From Caballeronia sp. TF1N1 (lineage in GTDB: Bacteria; Pseudomonadota; Gammaproteobacteria; Burkholderiales; Burkholderiaceae): 64,000 nt of DNA. Of this stretch, positions 43,202 to 52,893 are shown one piece after another. The stretch covers positions 1,132,013 through 1,196,012 of the forward strand of contig NZ_CP084628.1 of assembly GCF_022878925.1 (NCBI RefSeq), in the 5' to 3' direction. The notes beneath the pieces are model-generated. The model did no database searches and was not told the origin of the DNA. It saw only the letters and a list, made by a program, of their open reading frames with translations. Position 1 is the stretch's first letter. Each line of letters starts with the position of its first letter. The position numbers were made by a program, and so were the translations under genes.

Positions 43202-44131
43202 TCAACTCGGCACAGGCGTTCGCGTCATCAAGACGATCCCCATCGCCACCACGACGGTTCCGGCAAGCATCGACCAGGAAAGTGGTTCGCCGAACATGGC
43301 CCATGCCCATACGAGCGTGACCGATGGGCTCAAGAAAAGGACGCTCGATACTCTCGCCGCTGACGAACGCTTCAGACATAACCAGTACAGACCATATCCG
43401 CCAAGCGTGGAGAGGAGCGCCGTCCAGACCACGCTGGCGGCGAATCCCGTGGTGGCAACCGGCGCGATGCTTCCTTTAAGTGTCTGCAGGCCGAGAAAAA
43501 CCACGCACGTCACGCTGCAATGCAGCCAAAGGGTGGCCAATAGACTTAGCGAGCCAAGACGACCGGACGCGCGTTGCTGCCACACCGTAGCCACGGCCAG
43601 GGACGCCATGCCTGCCACCGGCAGGCCGTACGCCCACACAGGAGCAGAACCAAGTGTAAAAGCATCGCGACTGACGAATAGCACGCCTGCCACGCCCATC
43701 GCCATGCCAAGCCACGTCCGGCGTGAACTACGCTCGCTGAAAAACACGGACGAAATCACCACCGTACCGACAGGCAGAAGGTTTGCGATCAGCGCAGAAA
43801 GTCCCGCCGATACCCCGAGTTCAATGCCCTTTCCGATGCCGGCGATATAGCCCGTCATCGCGAATAAGCCGATCACGCCGTGCCGCAGTAACACGGCGGG
43901 CGGCGTGCGCATGATTTCGCGCGCCACGAACGGAAGCAGGCAAAGCGAGACCGCCGCGCAACGCCATAACACCACGAGGAAAACTGGTGCGTAGTCGGCG
44001 GAAAAGCGCATGCCGACGAAGCCGGAGCTCCACGCGACGATCATCAACGCTTCCAATGCCGGTAAAGGCAAGCGCAGCGGCCGCGTCGCGAGCGGGCGGG
44101 ATGTCGGGCAAGGTGTCGAGAGCTTGGTCAT
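43202..44131 (-). CDS. EamA/DMT-superfamily transporter
   Basis: The 309-residue inner-membrane protein has ten hydrophobic segments in two EamA repeats, with marks such as AWSSGFVGMRFSADYAP in helix 1 and GIELGVSAGLSALIANLLPV at the end of the first repeat. The second repeat has LYWLCLKRSSAARVSSVLFL. DMT proteins of this size usually export amino acids or metabolites. I chose ATG 44131 (MTKLSTPCPT); the frame is open 13 codons further. It is divergent from a LysR gene 77 bases away, which is the usual arrangement for a regulator and its exporter. Confidence 0.85.
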   Translation of the reverse strand: MTKLSTPCPTSRPLATRPLRLPLPALEALMIVAWSSGFVGMRFSADYAPVFLVVLWRCAAVSLCLLPFVAREIMRTPPAVLLRHGVIGLFAMTGYIAGIGKGIELGVSAGLSALIANLLPVGTVVISSVFFSERSSRRTWLGMAMGVAGVLFVSRDAFTLGSAPVWAYGLPVAGMASLAVATVWQQRASGRLGSLSLLATLWLHCSVTCVVFLGLQTLKGSIAPVATTGFAASVVWTALLSTLGGYGLYWLCLKRSSAARVSSVLFLSPSVTLVWAWAMFGEPLSWSMLAGTVVVAMGIVLMTRTPVPS

Positions 44132-44208
44132 GCACCTAGCGTAGACAGTGCACGACGATTCGAAAATCAAAATATACTGAGCATCTCGTTCAATTCGGTT
44201 AAACCACC

Positions 44209-45060
44209 ATGGAAGCGGTCCTCGACATCGAACTGTTGCGCACGTTTCACGCGGTAGCGCGACTCGGGAAATTTCGCTCGGCGGCCGAGTTCGTGCACAA
44301 GAGCCCGGCCGCGATCAGCATTCACATTCAACGCCTCGAAGCGATTGCTGGCGGCCGCTTGCTCGATCGGGACAATCAGGCGGTGACGCTCACCGTGCTC
44401 GGCAAGCGGTTACTTTCCAGTACGAGTGAGCTACTAAACGCGCACGACCGTGTTTTGCAGGATTTTCATGGGAAAGCGCTGGCGGGGAGGGTCGTGCTGG
44501 GCGTGCCGGATGAATATGCATCGCATGTGATTCGCGACATTCTCCCCGGCTTTTCGACAACGTGGCCTAACGTCGTGCTCGAAGTGAGGACCGCCCCGAG
44601 TCTTAAACTTCGTGACCAGGTGGGCCGGGGCAAGCTCGATGTGGCGCTATTGGTTCAGCCTATCAAGGCAAGCAGGCCCGCTGAGGTGCTGACAGTGACT
44701 ACGCCGGTATGGGTCGGAAGCGCGGCGTTCACGCTGGACGAGAGCCGTCCGCTTCCGTTGGCTCTTTATGCCGAGCCTTGTCCCTATCGTGCAGCGATGA
44801 CCAATGCGCTGGAACGCGCCGGGCGAAAATGGCGCGTCATACTCGATAGCGCTTCGAGTCAGGCCATCAAGGCATGCGTCGAATCTGGGCTTGCGGTCAC
44901 GCTGTTGGACCGCGCGCGCGTGAGCGAAGAGATGAGAGTGTTGGACAAGCTGCCGCGCGTCGTGGACCACGAAGTGGTTTTGATGCGGGATGCCGGCGGC
45001 CGTGGTAGCGAAGCGATCGACTTGCTCATTGCCACCCTCCGGGAGAATTTCCGGCTCTAA
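44209..45060 (+). CDS. LysR-family transcriptional regulator
   Basis: The 283-residue protein has an N-terminal winged helix (about 6-64): LDIELLRTFHAVARLGKFRSA, AEFVHKSPAAISIHIQRLEAIAG and LTVLGKRLL. A periplasmic-binding-protein-like effector domain follows (about 90-280) with VVLGVPDEYASHVI and CVESGLAVTLLD. It probably controls the divergent DMT exporter gene. In the 77-base gap, GATTCGAAAATC (44156-44167) is a near-palindrome of the T-N11-A kind expected for a LysR site. Confidence 0.87.
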   Translation: MEAVLDIELLRTFHAVARLGKFRSAAEFVHKSPAAISIHIQRLEAIAGGRLLDRDNQAVTLTVLGKRLLSSTSELLNAHDRVLQDFHGKALAGRVVLGVPDEYASHVIRDILPGFSTTWPNVVLEVRTAPSLKLRDQVGRGKLDVALLVQPIKASRPAEVLTVTTPVWVGSAAFTLDESRPLPLALYAEPCPYRAAMTNALERAGRKWRVILDSASSQAIKACVESGLAVTLLDRARVSEEMRVLDKLPRVVDHEVVLMRDAGGRGSEAIDLLIATLRENFRL

Positions 45061-45224
45061 GGAATGGGATGGCTTCGAGGCGTGGGCGTTGTCGGTTTCG
45101 CCTTAAGTACTTGGACATGCGCTCGACTTCTCAAAGCAGAGGCTTGAGCGGCGAACGGGCACGCGCCAACAGGAGCATGCCCGCCTGATTCTCGATGCGC
45201 GATTGAATCCGCGACTAAATTGCC

Positions 45225-45482
45225 TTACTGCGGCGCGGCGTTCGTCGTCGTGCTGCTGCTCTTCTTGGCCTTCGAGTGCTTCTTGGGAAACGTCGAGTGC
45301 TTGCCGGTCGGGCCCGAAGGCGAGCCGGTTTCGCCGTCGCCGTTGGGCGTACCGACGCCGACGCCACCCCGACCCGCGCCGTTGCTGCCCGGCTCGCCCG
45401 CGCCATTCCCTTGCGCGAACGCGCCGCACGACAAGCCAAGCGTCAGTGCCGAGACAAGAATGCCTTTAGTTACGATCTTCAT
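45225..45482 (-). CDS. Small secreted Gly/Ser/Lys-rich hypothetical protein
   Basis: The 85-residue precursor has a clear signal peptide (MKIVTKGILVSALTLGLSCG, cleavage near GAFAQG at about 23-24). The mature part is low-complexity: a Gly/Asn/Pro-rich segment followed by a basic tail KKHSKAKKSSSTTT. It is likely periplasmic or secreted and disordered. ATG 45482 is preceded by GAGGAC. I do not recognise a family with a known role. Confidence 0.65.
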   Translation of the reverse strand: MKIVTKGILVSALTLGLSCGAFAQGNGAGEPGSNGAGRGGVGVGTPNGDGETGSPSGPTGKHSTFPKKHSKAKKSSSTTTNAAPQ

Positions 45483-45995
45483 ATTGTCCTCTTGATGTTG
45501 ATAGTCGGCCGCGAGCAGATCCCGCGGCATGGAAGCGTCTAAGGCAATCCGCGTGCCGAGAAATCCGGCGTCGAATTGAGACGAACGCTTGTGCGTCAAC
45601 GAGTACGGGACTTGATGCTTTCAAGCCACCGTCGGGGAGATTAACACTCTTGTTCGAACCATTGACGTTTGCGTGACGTCGGCAGGGCGAGGTCATCCGC
45701 GTGCCGCGAATAATCGAACAAACAACATGTCGTGGCGCGAGAACAACTCGACGCTTTCTTCGTTTTCAACGTGAACATTTGGGCCGCATCGCCGCTCGGC
45801 CCTTGCTGGCGGCCTATCTAACCGCGTGCCGCTGGTACGTTGCGAACACTCCTGGTGCGCTAACGAACCCAGCGACATCGTTTTCAGCGGAAGCAACAAA
45901 ACAACCCGGTTATTGTTCTTACGATTGCTGAAGGAGGCGGCGCCGTAATTCTTTAGACCGCGCCTCGATCCATCCAGACCTTAGAAAACGAATCC
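45483..45995. other. Intergenic region before the membrane acyltransferase genes
   Basis: No supported gene is found in these 513 bases, which are less GC-rich than the flanks. It must hold promoters for the small secreted protein (-) and the acyltransferase (+). I see no repeats or terminators. Confidence 0.4.
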
Positions 45996-48020
45996 ATGCA
46001 AACAACGAGAATGCCCGCCGAGACGGGCCTTGCTGGCGAACGGCGCGCGGAATCCGCCGTCCGCACGGCGTTCCGCTACGACATCAATGGCCTGCGCGCG
46101 TGGGCAGTGCTTCCCGTCGTCCTCTTTCACTTCGGCATTCCGGGTTTTTCCGGCGGCTTCGCCGGCGTCGATGTGTTCTTCGTCATTTCTGGCTTTCTGA
46201 TGACTGGAATCGTCGTCGCGGCGCTCGAGCGCGGCCGCTTCTCGCTGGTCGATTTCTATCTGTCGCGCGCGGTGCGTATCGTGCCGCCGCTTATCGCGTT
46301 GTGCGTAGTCTTGCTCGGAGTCGGTTGGTTCTGGCTCGTGCATGTCGATTATCGGGAGCTCTCGCTCAACGCGGCCTCCGCGCTCACGTTCGTTTCCAAT
46401 GTCCTTTTCTGGAGACGCTCCGGCTATTTCGATTCGGCGTCGCATGAGAAGTGGCTCCTGCACACGTGGTCGTTGTCCGTGGAATGGCAGTTCTATCTGT
46501 TGCTGCCGCTCGCAGCCGCATTCGCATGGCGCTGGCGGCGCAGAGCCGGGGTCATTGCGCTGTTGTCCGCTGCAGGCGTGGCGTCGCTGAGTTGGTCGAT
46601 TTATGCCACGTGGCGCTGGCCCGACGCCGCGTTCTATCTCCTGCCAAGCCGCGCGTGGGAAATGCTCGCCGGAGGCATGGTCTGGCTTTACGCCGGACAG
46701 CGCAAGTTGCCCGCCGCGCTCACGCGTGTGCTCGAAGGCGTCGGACTTGCGTTGATCGCGCTGGCGGTCGTGCGCTTCGATTCCAGCCTCAGTTGGCCCG
46801 GCGGCTTTGCAATCGTGCCCGTGCTCGGCGCGGCGTTGGTCATCGCAGCATCGAGACAGCGCTCCATGTTCACGGGCAACGGCATCGTGCAATGGCTCGG
46901 CACGCGTTCGTATTCGCTCTACCTTTGGCACTGGCCGGTCGCGGTGTTGCTGGTCTACTCCGATCGTCTGCACGATCCCATGAGTATCGCGGGCGGTATC
47001 GTTGCGGCCGTGCTGCTTGGCGAGGCGTCTTATCAACTCATCGAACGGCCGACGCGCGCATATTTCGCTCGCTCGACGAAGCCTGCACGCTTGCTGTATC
47101 TGGGCACGGCGATGGTAGGCGTGACTCTCGTCGCCATTGGCGCGCGATATCAGCACGTCCCCAACCGCGTGCCGGAGTTGTGGGACATGGCCGCGAACGA
47201 GCAACTCGATTTCAGCCCGATGCGCGACCAATGCCTCGCGTCGTCCGGAGGCAAATCGCCGGCTTGTACGTTCGGCAGTGGTCCACTTCGGGCGGTCGTG
47301 CTCGGCGACAGCCACGCCGATGCAATGGTGAGCGCCGTCCAGAAAGCACTGCCCAACGGCTCGATCATGGAGCTGAGTTACTCGGGCTGTCCGACGATCT
47401 ACGGTGAGCATGCGGTCCCGGGTTCGCGCGATGCCGACGAGCAATGCGCCAACTTCAACGCTTGGGCCTTGCGCAGGCTGACATCGATCGACTCGGCCAT
47501 CCCCGTGTTGATCGTCAATCGCACGTCGGACTATGCGTTGGGTCCGATCGATGGCAGCGCACTCAGTCACCATCCGCTGGTCTATTTCTCGCGCCTGTAC
47601 GATTCGCCGACGCCCGCGTTCCTCGCGGAGTATGCGCAGCATCTCGTGGCATCGGCTTGTCTGATCGCGAAGTCGCATCCGGTCTATCTCGTGCAGCCGG
47701 TGCCGGAGATGCCATTCGAGGTGCCGCAAGCCGTGTCGCGTCAGTTGATGTTCAAGCGGGGCACCAACGACCTGTCCATTCCGCTCGACGATTACGACAG
47801 GCGTAACCATGTCGTGCGGATGGCGCAGGAAGCGGCGGCGGCGCAATGCGGCATCAAACTTCTCGATCCCAAGCCGCGCCTTTGCGATCACGGGCGATGC
47901 TGGGCGAGTCAGCAACTGAGACCGCTGTACTACGACGCGGATCACCTGAGCGAATTCGGCAACAAGCGCCTGGTTCCGATGTTCCGTGAAGCCTTTGCGC
48001 AATCCATTGCTACGCGTTAG
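45996..48020 (+). CDS. Membrane O-acyltransferase with C-terminal SGNH domain (OafA/YrhL type)
   Basis: The 674-residue protein has an N-terminal acyltransferase-3 membrane domain of about ten helices (about 28-370), with DINGLRAWAVLPVVLFHFGI (catalytic His in the R-x10-H region), GVDVFFVISGFL and TWSLSVEWQFYLLLP. A periplasmic linker leads to an SGNH hydrolase-like domain (about 420-670) with LGDSHADAM for the nucleophile and YDADHLSEFG for the Asp-His pair. Such fused proteins transfer acetyl groups to O-antigen, exopolysaccharide or Nod-like molecules outside the membrane. The next gene encodes a smaller member of the same family. No polysaccharide cluster is adjacent. Confidence 0.87.
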   Translation: MQTTRMPAETGLAGERRAESAVRTAFRYDINGLRAWAVLPVVLFHFGIPGFSGGFAGVDVFFVISGFLMTGIVVAALERGRFSLVDFYLSRAVRIVPPLIALCVVLLGVGWFWLVHVDYRELSLNAASALTFVSNVLFWRRSGYFDSASHEKWLLHTWSLSVEWQFYLLLPLAAAFAWRWRRRAGVIALLSAAGVASLSWSIYATWRWPDAAFYLLPSRAWEMLAGGMVWLYAGQRKLPAALTRVLEGVGLALIALAVVRFDSSLSWPGGFAIVPVLGAALVIAASRQRSMFTGNGIVQWLGTRSYSLYLWHWPVAVLLVYSDRLHDPMSIAGGIVAAVLLGEASYQLIERPTRAYFARSTKPARLLYLGTAMVGVTLVAIGARYQHVPNRVPELWDMAANEQLDFSPMRDQCLASSGGKSPACTFGSGPLRAVVLGDSHADAMVSAVQKALPNGSIMELSYSGCPTIYGEHAVPGSRDADEQCANFNAWALRRLTSIDSAIPVLIVNRTSDYALGPIDGSALSHHPLVYFSRLYDSPTPAFLAEYAQHLVASACLIAKSHPVYLVQPVPEMPFEVPQAVSRQLMFKRGTNDLSIPLDDYDRRNHVVRMAQEAAAAQCGIKLLDPKPRLCDHGRCWASQQLRPLYYDADHLSEFGNKRLVPMFREAFAQSIATR

Positions 48021-48192
48021 AAGAGACGAGCTAAGCCTCGACCGCAGATAATTACAAATACATTCGGTAAATTAGAAAATCGTAAGATTATGTTCTGCAC
48101 GAGTATCGGGACACCGTACTCCACCGCACTTTTCAAAATTTTCACGATTGGTAAATTCGCGCAAACCTAACAAAAAAGGCAGCGGGGGATTA

Positions 48193-49323
48193 ATGGCAGA
48201 GACCAACAATAGATATGAGGCGCTGGACGGCCTCAGGGGCGTGGCCGCGCTCGCGGTCATGATTTCCCACCTCAGTCAGGAAATGCTTTTCAAGAACGCT
48301 TATGAAGCGGTCGATTTATTTTTCGTGCTGAGCGGTTTTGTCATCGCGCATTCTTACGGCGCGCGGTTGCAGAACGGCATGACCAACGCGGAATATATAA
48401 AGAGGCGCATTATCCGGCTTTATCCGATGCTCGTATTTTCGCTGCTGATCGGGCTACCCGTTTTCATCGAGGCGGGGCGCGAGGGGCTCACGAATTTTTC
48501 GTCGGGGAACATCATCTCTTCGACGCTCTATAACTCGTTTCTCGCGCCGTATATCGGCGAGCTGGGCGGTCCCATTTTCCCCAGTAATCCGCCCGCGTGG
48601 TCGCTCTTCTTCGAAATGGTGGCCAGCCTTTCGTTCGTGTTGATCGTCAGGCTGGAAATGCGCTCGATATTCAAGATGATTCTTTTGAGCGCGGCGGCAT
48701 TCCTGACGACGAGCGCGCTGACGACCATCGACCTGCATGGCCACGGTCTATTCGATTTCGAGCAGGGCTGGTCCGGCAGCCGGTTCGACGGCGGATTTTT
48801 CCGCGTGGCTTTCGGTTTCCTGGTGGGTGTATTTCTCTACAACAAGAAAGATTCGATCACGAGAATCGCGACGGCGATCGTACCTCGCGCGTTCGCCAAT
48901 ATTTACTTTCTGTTCACGCTCGTACTCGTTCTGTTTTTCTTTCCCATGTCGCTGCATGGGATTTACCCGATGTTCGTTATCTTCGGCGTCGCGCCGTGGC
49001 TGGTGGCGTTCGGATCGACTGTACGCTGCACATCGGCGGTGGATACCAATATCGCGCGTTTTCTTGGCTGGATTTCCTACCCGATTTATCTGATCCACTA
49101 TCCTATCGGGCAGGCGGTCTTTATGTACTTCGGAAAAGCGAACCAGTATGCAATAGCGCCCATGCTGGCGACTTGCGCGATTACCATCGTGTGCGCCGTG
49201 CTCCTGACGAAGTTCGTGGAAGAGCCGATTCGCGCGTTTCTCGCCAATCGGTTCATTCGCTCTTCCAAGACTCAGGCGAGCGTAACCGAGCTCGGCATGC
49301 GAACGGATCAGCATCCGGTTTGA
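48193..49323 (+). CDS. Membrane acyltransferase-3 family protein (no SGNH domain)
   Basis: The 376-residue protein consists of an acyltransferase-3 domain only: RYEALDGLRGVAALAVMISHL with the catalytic His, EAVDLFFVLSGFVIAHSYG, and a string of hydrophobic helices to YPIYLIHYPIGQAVF. The C-terminus is short and polar. It probably O-acylates an extracytoplasmic glycan. ATG 48193 follows GCGGGGGAT and begins at the family start. It is 172 bases after the larger acyltransferase, in an AT-rich gap, so it may have its own promoter. It uses more A/T-rich codons than its neighbour, a weak hint of a different origin. Confidence 0.82.
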   Translation: MAETNNRYEALDGLRGVAALAVMISHLSQEMLFKNAYEAVDLFFVLSGFVIAHSYGARLQNGMTNAEYIKRRIIRLYPMLVFSLLIGLPVFIEAGREGLTNFSSGNIISSTLYNSFLAPYIGELGGPIFPSNPPAWSLFFEMVASLSFVLIVRLEMRSIFKMILLSAAAFLTTSALTTIDLHGHGLFDFEQGWSGSRFDGGFFRVAFGFLVGVFLYNKKDSITRIATAIVPRAFANIYFLFTLVLVLFFFPMSLHGIYPMFVIFGVAPWLVAFGSTVRCTSAVDTNIARFLGWISYPIYLIHYPIGQAVFMYFGKANQYAIAPMLATCAITIVCAVLLTKFVEEPIRAFLANRFIRSSKTQASVTELGMRTDQHPV

Positions 49324-49473
49324 GGCCGCGCGCGAACGCATACCGTTCGCGCGTCGGGAAACTACGTAGAAAAGAGATGCTTCGCGGAAAGCATTCAGAA
49401 GGGCGCGGTTTCTTATACTCCTCGACATCATGACGCCTGCGACGACAGGCGCCCAGATAACAAGGAGACTTCG

Positions 49474-50466
49474 ATGCCGCGTCGTGCAGGACCGCTTGGC
49501 CGCGCACTCATTTGCCTGATCGCGTCATGCGTGGCTCAGGTGAGCCTCGCGCAGCCGATCCGGCTCATGACCGGCGGCGCGGCCAAGCTCATCTATCTGC
49601 CTGTCGTGCTCGCGGATCGGCTTGGCTACTTCCGCAGGGAAGGGCTCGACGTGCGCGTGCTGTCCGTGCCGGCCGGCATCGATACTTCCACCGAACTGGT
49701 CGCGGGCGCGATCGAAGGCGCGGTGGGCTTCTACGATCACACCATCGGTCTTCAAAGCCGCGGCATGGACGTGCAGTCGGTCATCGTTCTCGGGCAGTCG
49801 GCCGGACTCATCGAGCTTGGCACGAACGGCATGCGCAACATGGCCGATGCCAAAGGCCGGCGCCTCGGCGTCACGGGCTTCGGTTCATCGACTTACTTTC
49901 TCACGCGCTACCTCGCCACGCGCGCCGGCCTCGCGCCCGACGCCTACACCATCGTTCCGCTGGCCAATGAAGCCGCCTTCGACAAAGCGCTTTCGAGCGG
50001 CGATGTCGATGCCGTCATGACCGAGGAGCCCACCGCCACGCGCCTCTTGTCGCGCGGCGCGGCAAAGCCGCTCGTCGACTTACGCAGTGTCGCCGATACG
50101 CAAAGCCAGCTGGGCGGCCCATACGTCGGTGCCTGTCTTTACATGCGGCGCGACTGGATCGACGCGCATCCGGATGAAACCGGCCGGCTCGCGCACGCGT
50201 TGCTCGACGCGCTGCGCTTCATCGGCACACACAGCGAAGCCGATATCGATGCCGCCATGCCGGCATCGCTCAAGGGCAACGACCCGGCAATCTACCGCCA
50301 AGCCTTGTCCGTGATGAAGCCGGCGTTCTCCTCGACAGGCCGGATGCCCGCCGGTGCGCCATCGACCGTGCTCGCGACCCTTGCGGACATCGATACCGAG
50401 GTATCGGCGCGTCACGTCGATCTCACGCGAACCTGGACCGACCGTTTCGTCGCCAACGCGCACTGA
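49474..50466 (+). CDS. ABC transporter substrate-binding protein, NitT/TauT (SsuA/THI5-like) type
   Basis: The 330-residue precursor has a signal peptide cleaved near SLAQP (about 27). The mature protein starts IRLMTGGAAKLIYLPVVLAD and has the family pattern of a GYFRREGLDV helix, TSTELVAGAIEGAVGFYDHT and a VTGFGSSTYFLTRYLA segment. It would bind a small organic solute in the periplasm. No permease or ATPase gene accompanies it, so it is an orphan or works with a transporter elsewhere. AAGGAG precedes the ATG. The next gene begins 35 bases downstream. Confidence 0.8.
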   Translation: MPRRAGPLGRALICLIASCVAQVSLAQPIRLMTGGAAKLIYLPVVLADRLGYFRREGLDVRVLSVPAGIDTSTELVAGAIEGAVGFYDHTIGLQSRGMDVQSVIVLGQSAGLIELGTNGMRNMADAKGRRLGVTGFGSSTYFLTRYLATRAGLAPDAYTIVPLANEAAFDKALSSGDVDAVMTEEPTATRLLSRGAAKPLVDLRSVADTQSQLGGPYVGACLYMRRDWIDAHPDETGRLAHALLDALRFIGTHSEADIDAAMPASLKGNDPAIYRQALSVMKPAFSSTGRMPAGAPSTVLATLADIDTEVSARHVDLTRTWTDRFVANAH

Positions 50467-50501
50467 CGCGCCGCGACCTTCATCTCAACGGAGACATGCC
50501 G

Positions 50502-51491
50502 ATGCGAGCCATTCAAATTCACGAGTACGGCGGACCCGAAGTGCTGCGGCGCGTCGATATCGAGATTCCGAAGCCGCGTGCGGGAGAAGTGCTGGTGCGC
50601 GTCGTCGCGGCCGGCATCAACTTCATGGACGTTCATACGCGACAAGGCAAGTATCGCGATTCGCGGACCTATCCCGTGAGCATTCCATGCACGCTCGGCA
50701 TGGAAGGCGCGGGCGAAGTGGTTGCCGTGGGCGCGGGCGTGACCTCGTGCGGCAAGGGCGACCGAGTCGCGTGGTGCATCTCGTGGGGCGCCTACGCCGA
50801 CTATGCGATCGTGCCCGCTGCGCGGCTCGCACGCATTCCGGACGCGATTGCTTATGACGTCGCGGCCGCGTCGATCTTCCAGGGTTCGACCGCGCACTAT
50901 CTGCTCGAAGACGTGGCAAGGCTCGAAGCGGGAATGACTTGCCTCGTGCATGCGGCATCGGGCGGCATCGGCCAGTTGCTCGTGCAGTTGGCAAAACGGC
51001 GCGGCGTGGAAGTATTCGCGACGACGAGCACCCCGGACAAGGCGGCCATCGCAAAGGCGCGCGGCGCCAATCACGTGCTGCTCTACGAGAACGGCGGCTT
51101 CGCGGATCGCACCCGCGAGTTGACCAACGGCCGTGGCGTCGACGTCGTGTTCGACGCGGTCGGCAAGACTACCCTGCGCGACAGCTTCCGGGCAGCGCGT
51201 GTGCGCGGACTCATCGTGAACTACGGCTCCGTCACCGGTCCCATGCGTGACCTCGATCCGTACGAACTCGGCGAGGCCGGTTCGCTCTTTCTCACGCGCC
51301 CGCGCCTGGCCGACCATCTCGCCGATGCGGCCACCGTGCAGCGACGCGCCGACGACATCTTCGCCGCCATCGTCGAAGGCGCGTTGCGCGTGGAGATCAA
51401 CGGGCGCTACACGATGGATAACGTCGAGGCGGCGCATGCCGCGCTCGAAGAACGTCGTCAGTCCGGTAAGGCGGTCATGGAAATCGGTTGA
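50502..51491 (+). CDS. Zinc-free MDR oxidoreductase (quinone oxidoreductase-like)
   Basis: The 329-residue protein belongs to the quinone oxidoreductase branch of MDRs, without zinc-binding cysteines. Marks are the N-terminal EYGGPEVLRRVDIEIPKP, GINFMDVHTRQGKY, GMEGAGEVVAVG and the NADPH motif HAASGGIGQLLVQLAKRRG (about 151-169). It would transfer hydride from NADPH to a quinone or enone. I prefer ATG 50502 because GGAG is 8 bases upstream; an ATG two codons earlier is too close to it. It stands between the orphan binding protein and the MHS transporter genes and may be cotranscribed. Confidence 0.82.
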   Translation: MRAIQIHEYGGPEVLRRVDIEIPKPRAGEVLVRVVAAGINFMDVHTRQGKYRDSRTYPVSIPCTLGMEGAGEVVAVGAGVTSCGKGDRVAWCISWGAYADYAIVPAARLARIPDAIAYDVAAASIFQGSTAHYLLEDVARLEAGMTCLVHAASGGIGQLLVQLAKRRGVEVFATTSTPDKAAIAKARGANHVLLYENGGFADRTRELTNGRGVDVVFDAVGKTTLRDSFRAARVRGLIVNYGSVTGPMRDLDPYELGEAGSLFLTRPRLADHLADAATVQRRADDIFAAIVEGALRVEINGRYTMDNVEAAHAALEERRQSGKAVMEIG

Positions 51492-51585
51492 CCGCTTCAC
51501 TCACAGGCATCGCATGACTTTTTTCTTCCGGCGCTCGCCGTGCCGCGCCGGTGACGCAACTCGTCCTTTTGCAGAAGGGGACCTC

Positions 51586-52893
51586 ATGGCATCCGTTATT
51601 CAAGGCCATACCGAATCGCCGTTTCGATCAGTGTTCCGCGTGGTCAGCGGCAACTTTCTCGAGATGTTCGACTTCACCGTCTACGCTTATTACGCGAGCG
51701 CGATTGCGCACACGTTCTTTCCCTCGGATAACGAGTTCGTCTCGCTGCTTCTCTCGCTCTCGGTGTTCGGCGCGGGCTTCGTCATGCGTCCGGTCGGCGC
51801 GCTCGTGCTCGGCGCGTATGTCGATCGCCACGGGCGTCGTCGCGGCCTGATCCTCTCGCTATGGCTCATGGCCGTGGGCACCGCGTGCGTGGCGTTCGTT
51901 CCCGGCTATGCGTCGATTGGCGTGGCGGCACCCATCGTCGTGCTGATCGGGCGGTTGCTGCAGGGCTTTTCGGCCGGTGTCGAACTGGGCGGCGTGTCGG
52001 TTTATCTCGCCGAGATCGCGACGCCGGGCAAGCGTGGCTTCTTCTGCTCGTGGCAATCCGGCAGCCAGCAAGTGGCGGTGATCTTCGCGGCTTCGCTCGG
52101 CGTGCTGCTGAATCAGTTGCTGCCGGTCGCCGACGTCAACGCATGGGGCTGGCGTATCCCGTTTATGATCGGCTGCCTGATCGTGCCGTTCCTGTTCATG
52201 ATTCGCCGCACGCTGCGCGAGACCGACGAGTTCGCCGCGCGCAAGCATCATCCGAGCATGGGCGAGATCATGATGTCGATGGTCGAGAACGCCGGGCTGA
52301 TCTTAGCGGGCATGGGGCTCGTCATCATGACGACCGCGTCGTTCTATCTGATCACGACCTACACGCCCACTTTCGGCCGATCGGTGCTGCATCTTTCGTC
52401 GCTCGATTCGCTTATCGTCACCGTCTGCGTGGGCGTGTCGAACCTCGTGTGGCTGCCCATTTCCGGCGCCGTGTCCGACCGCGTCGGCAGGCGGCCCATC
52501 CTGCTCATCTTTACCGCGCTGACCATCCTGACCTCGTATCCGGCGATGCAATGGCTCGTCGCGGCGCCGTCGTTCGAGCGTCTGCTCGCGGTGGAACTGT
52601 GGCTCTCGGTGCTCTATGCGTGGTACAACGGGGCGATGGTGGTCGCGCTCACCGAGCTGATGCCGGCGAACGTGCGCACGACCGGTTTTTCGATGGCGTA
52701 CAGCCTCGCCACGATGGTGGGAGGCTTCACGCCGGCCATATCGACGTCGCTGATCCACTTCACCGGCGACAAGGCGGCGCCCGGCGCATGGATGGCCGTG
52801 GCCGCGCTGTGCGGCGCAATCGCGACGCTCGTCCTTTACCGGTCGCGCGAAGCCCGCAATGGATACCGGTGGCAAAGCGTTCCGGAGCAATGA
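51586..52893 (+). CDS. MHS-family MFS transporter (citrate/tricarballylate-proton symporter-like)
   Basis: The 435-residue inner-membrane protein has twelve predicted helices. N-terminal FRVVSGNFLEMFDFTVYAYYASAI and the GAYVDRHGRRRGL loop are typical of the metabolite:H+ symporter family, and ELGGVSVYLAEIATPGKRG resembles the conserved segment of citrate and tricarballylate carriers. ATG 51586 follows AAGGGG. Its stop codon overlaps the ATG of the response regulator gene (ATGA), tying transporter and sensor into one operon. I infer uptake of a di- or tricarboxylate. Confidence 0.85.
   Translation: MASVIQGHTESPFRSVFRVVSGNFLEMFDFTVYAYYASAIAHTFFPSDNEFVSLLLSLSVFGAGFVMRPVGALVLGAYVDRHGRRRGLILSLWLMAVGTACVAFVPGYASIGVAAPIVVLIGRLLQGFSAGVELGGVSVYLAEIATPGKRGFFCSWQSGSQQVAVIFAASLGVLLNQLLPVADVNAWGWRIPFMIGCLIVPFLFMIRRTLRETDEFAARKHHPSMGEIMMSMVENAGLILAGMGLVIMTTASFYLITTYTPTFGRSVLHLSSLDSLIVTVCVGVSNLVWLPISGAVSDRVGRRPILLIFTALTILTSYPAMQWLVAAPSFERLLAVELWLSVLYAWYNGAMVVALTELMPANVRTTGFSMAYSLATMVGGFTPAISTSLIHFTGDKAAPGAWMAVAALCGAIATLVLYRSREARNGYRWQSVPEQ

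Noticed and set aside
45981..48002. Open frame of over 670 codons antisense to the SGNH acyltransferase
   Set aside because: Composition is Arg/His/Gln-rich without domains, while the plus strand encodes a clear acyltransferase-3/SGNH protein over the same span.
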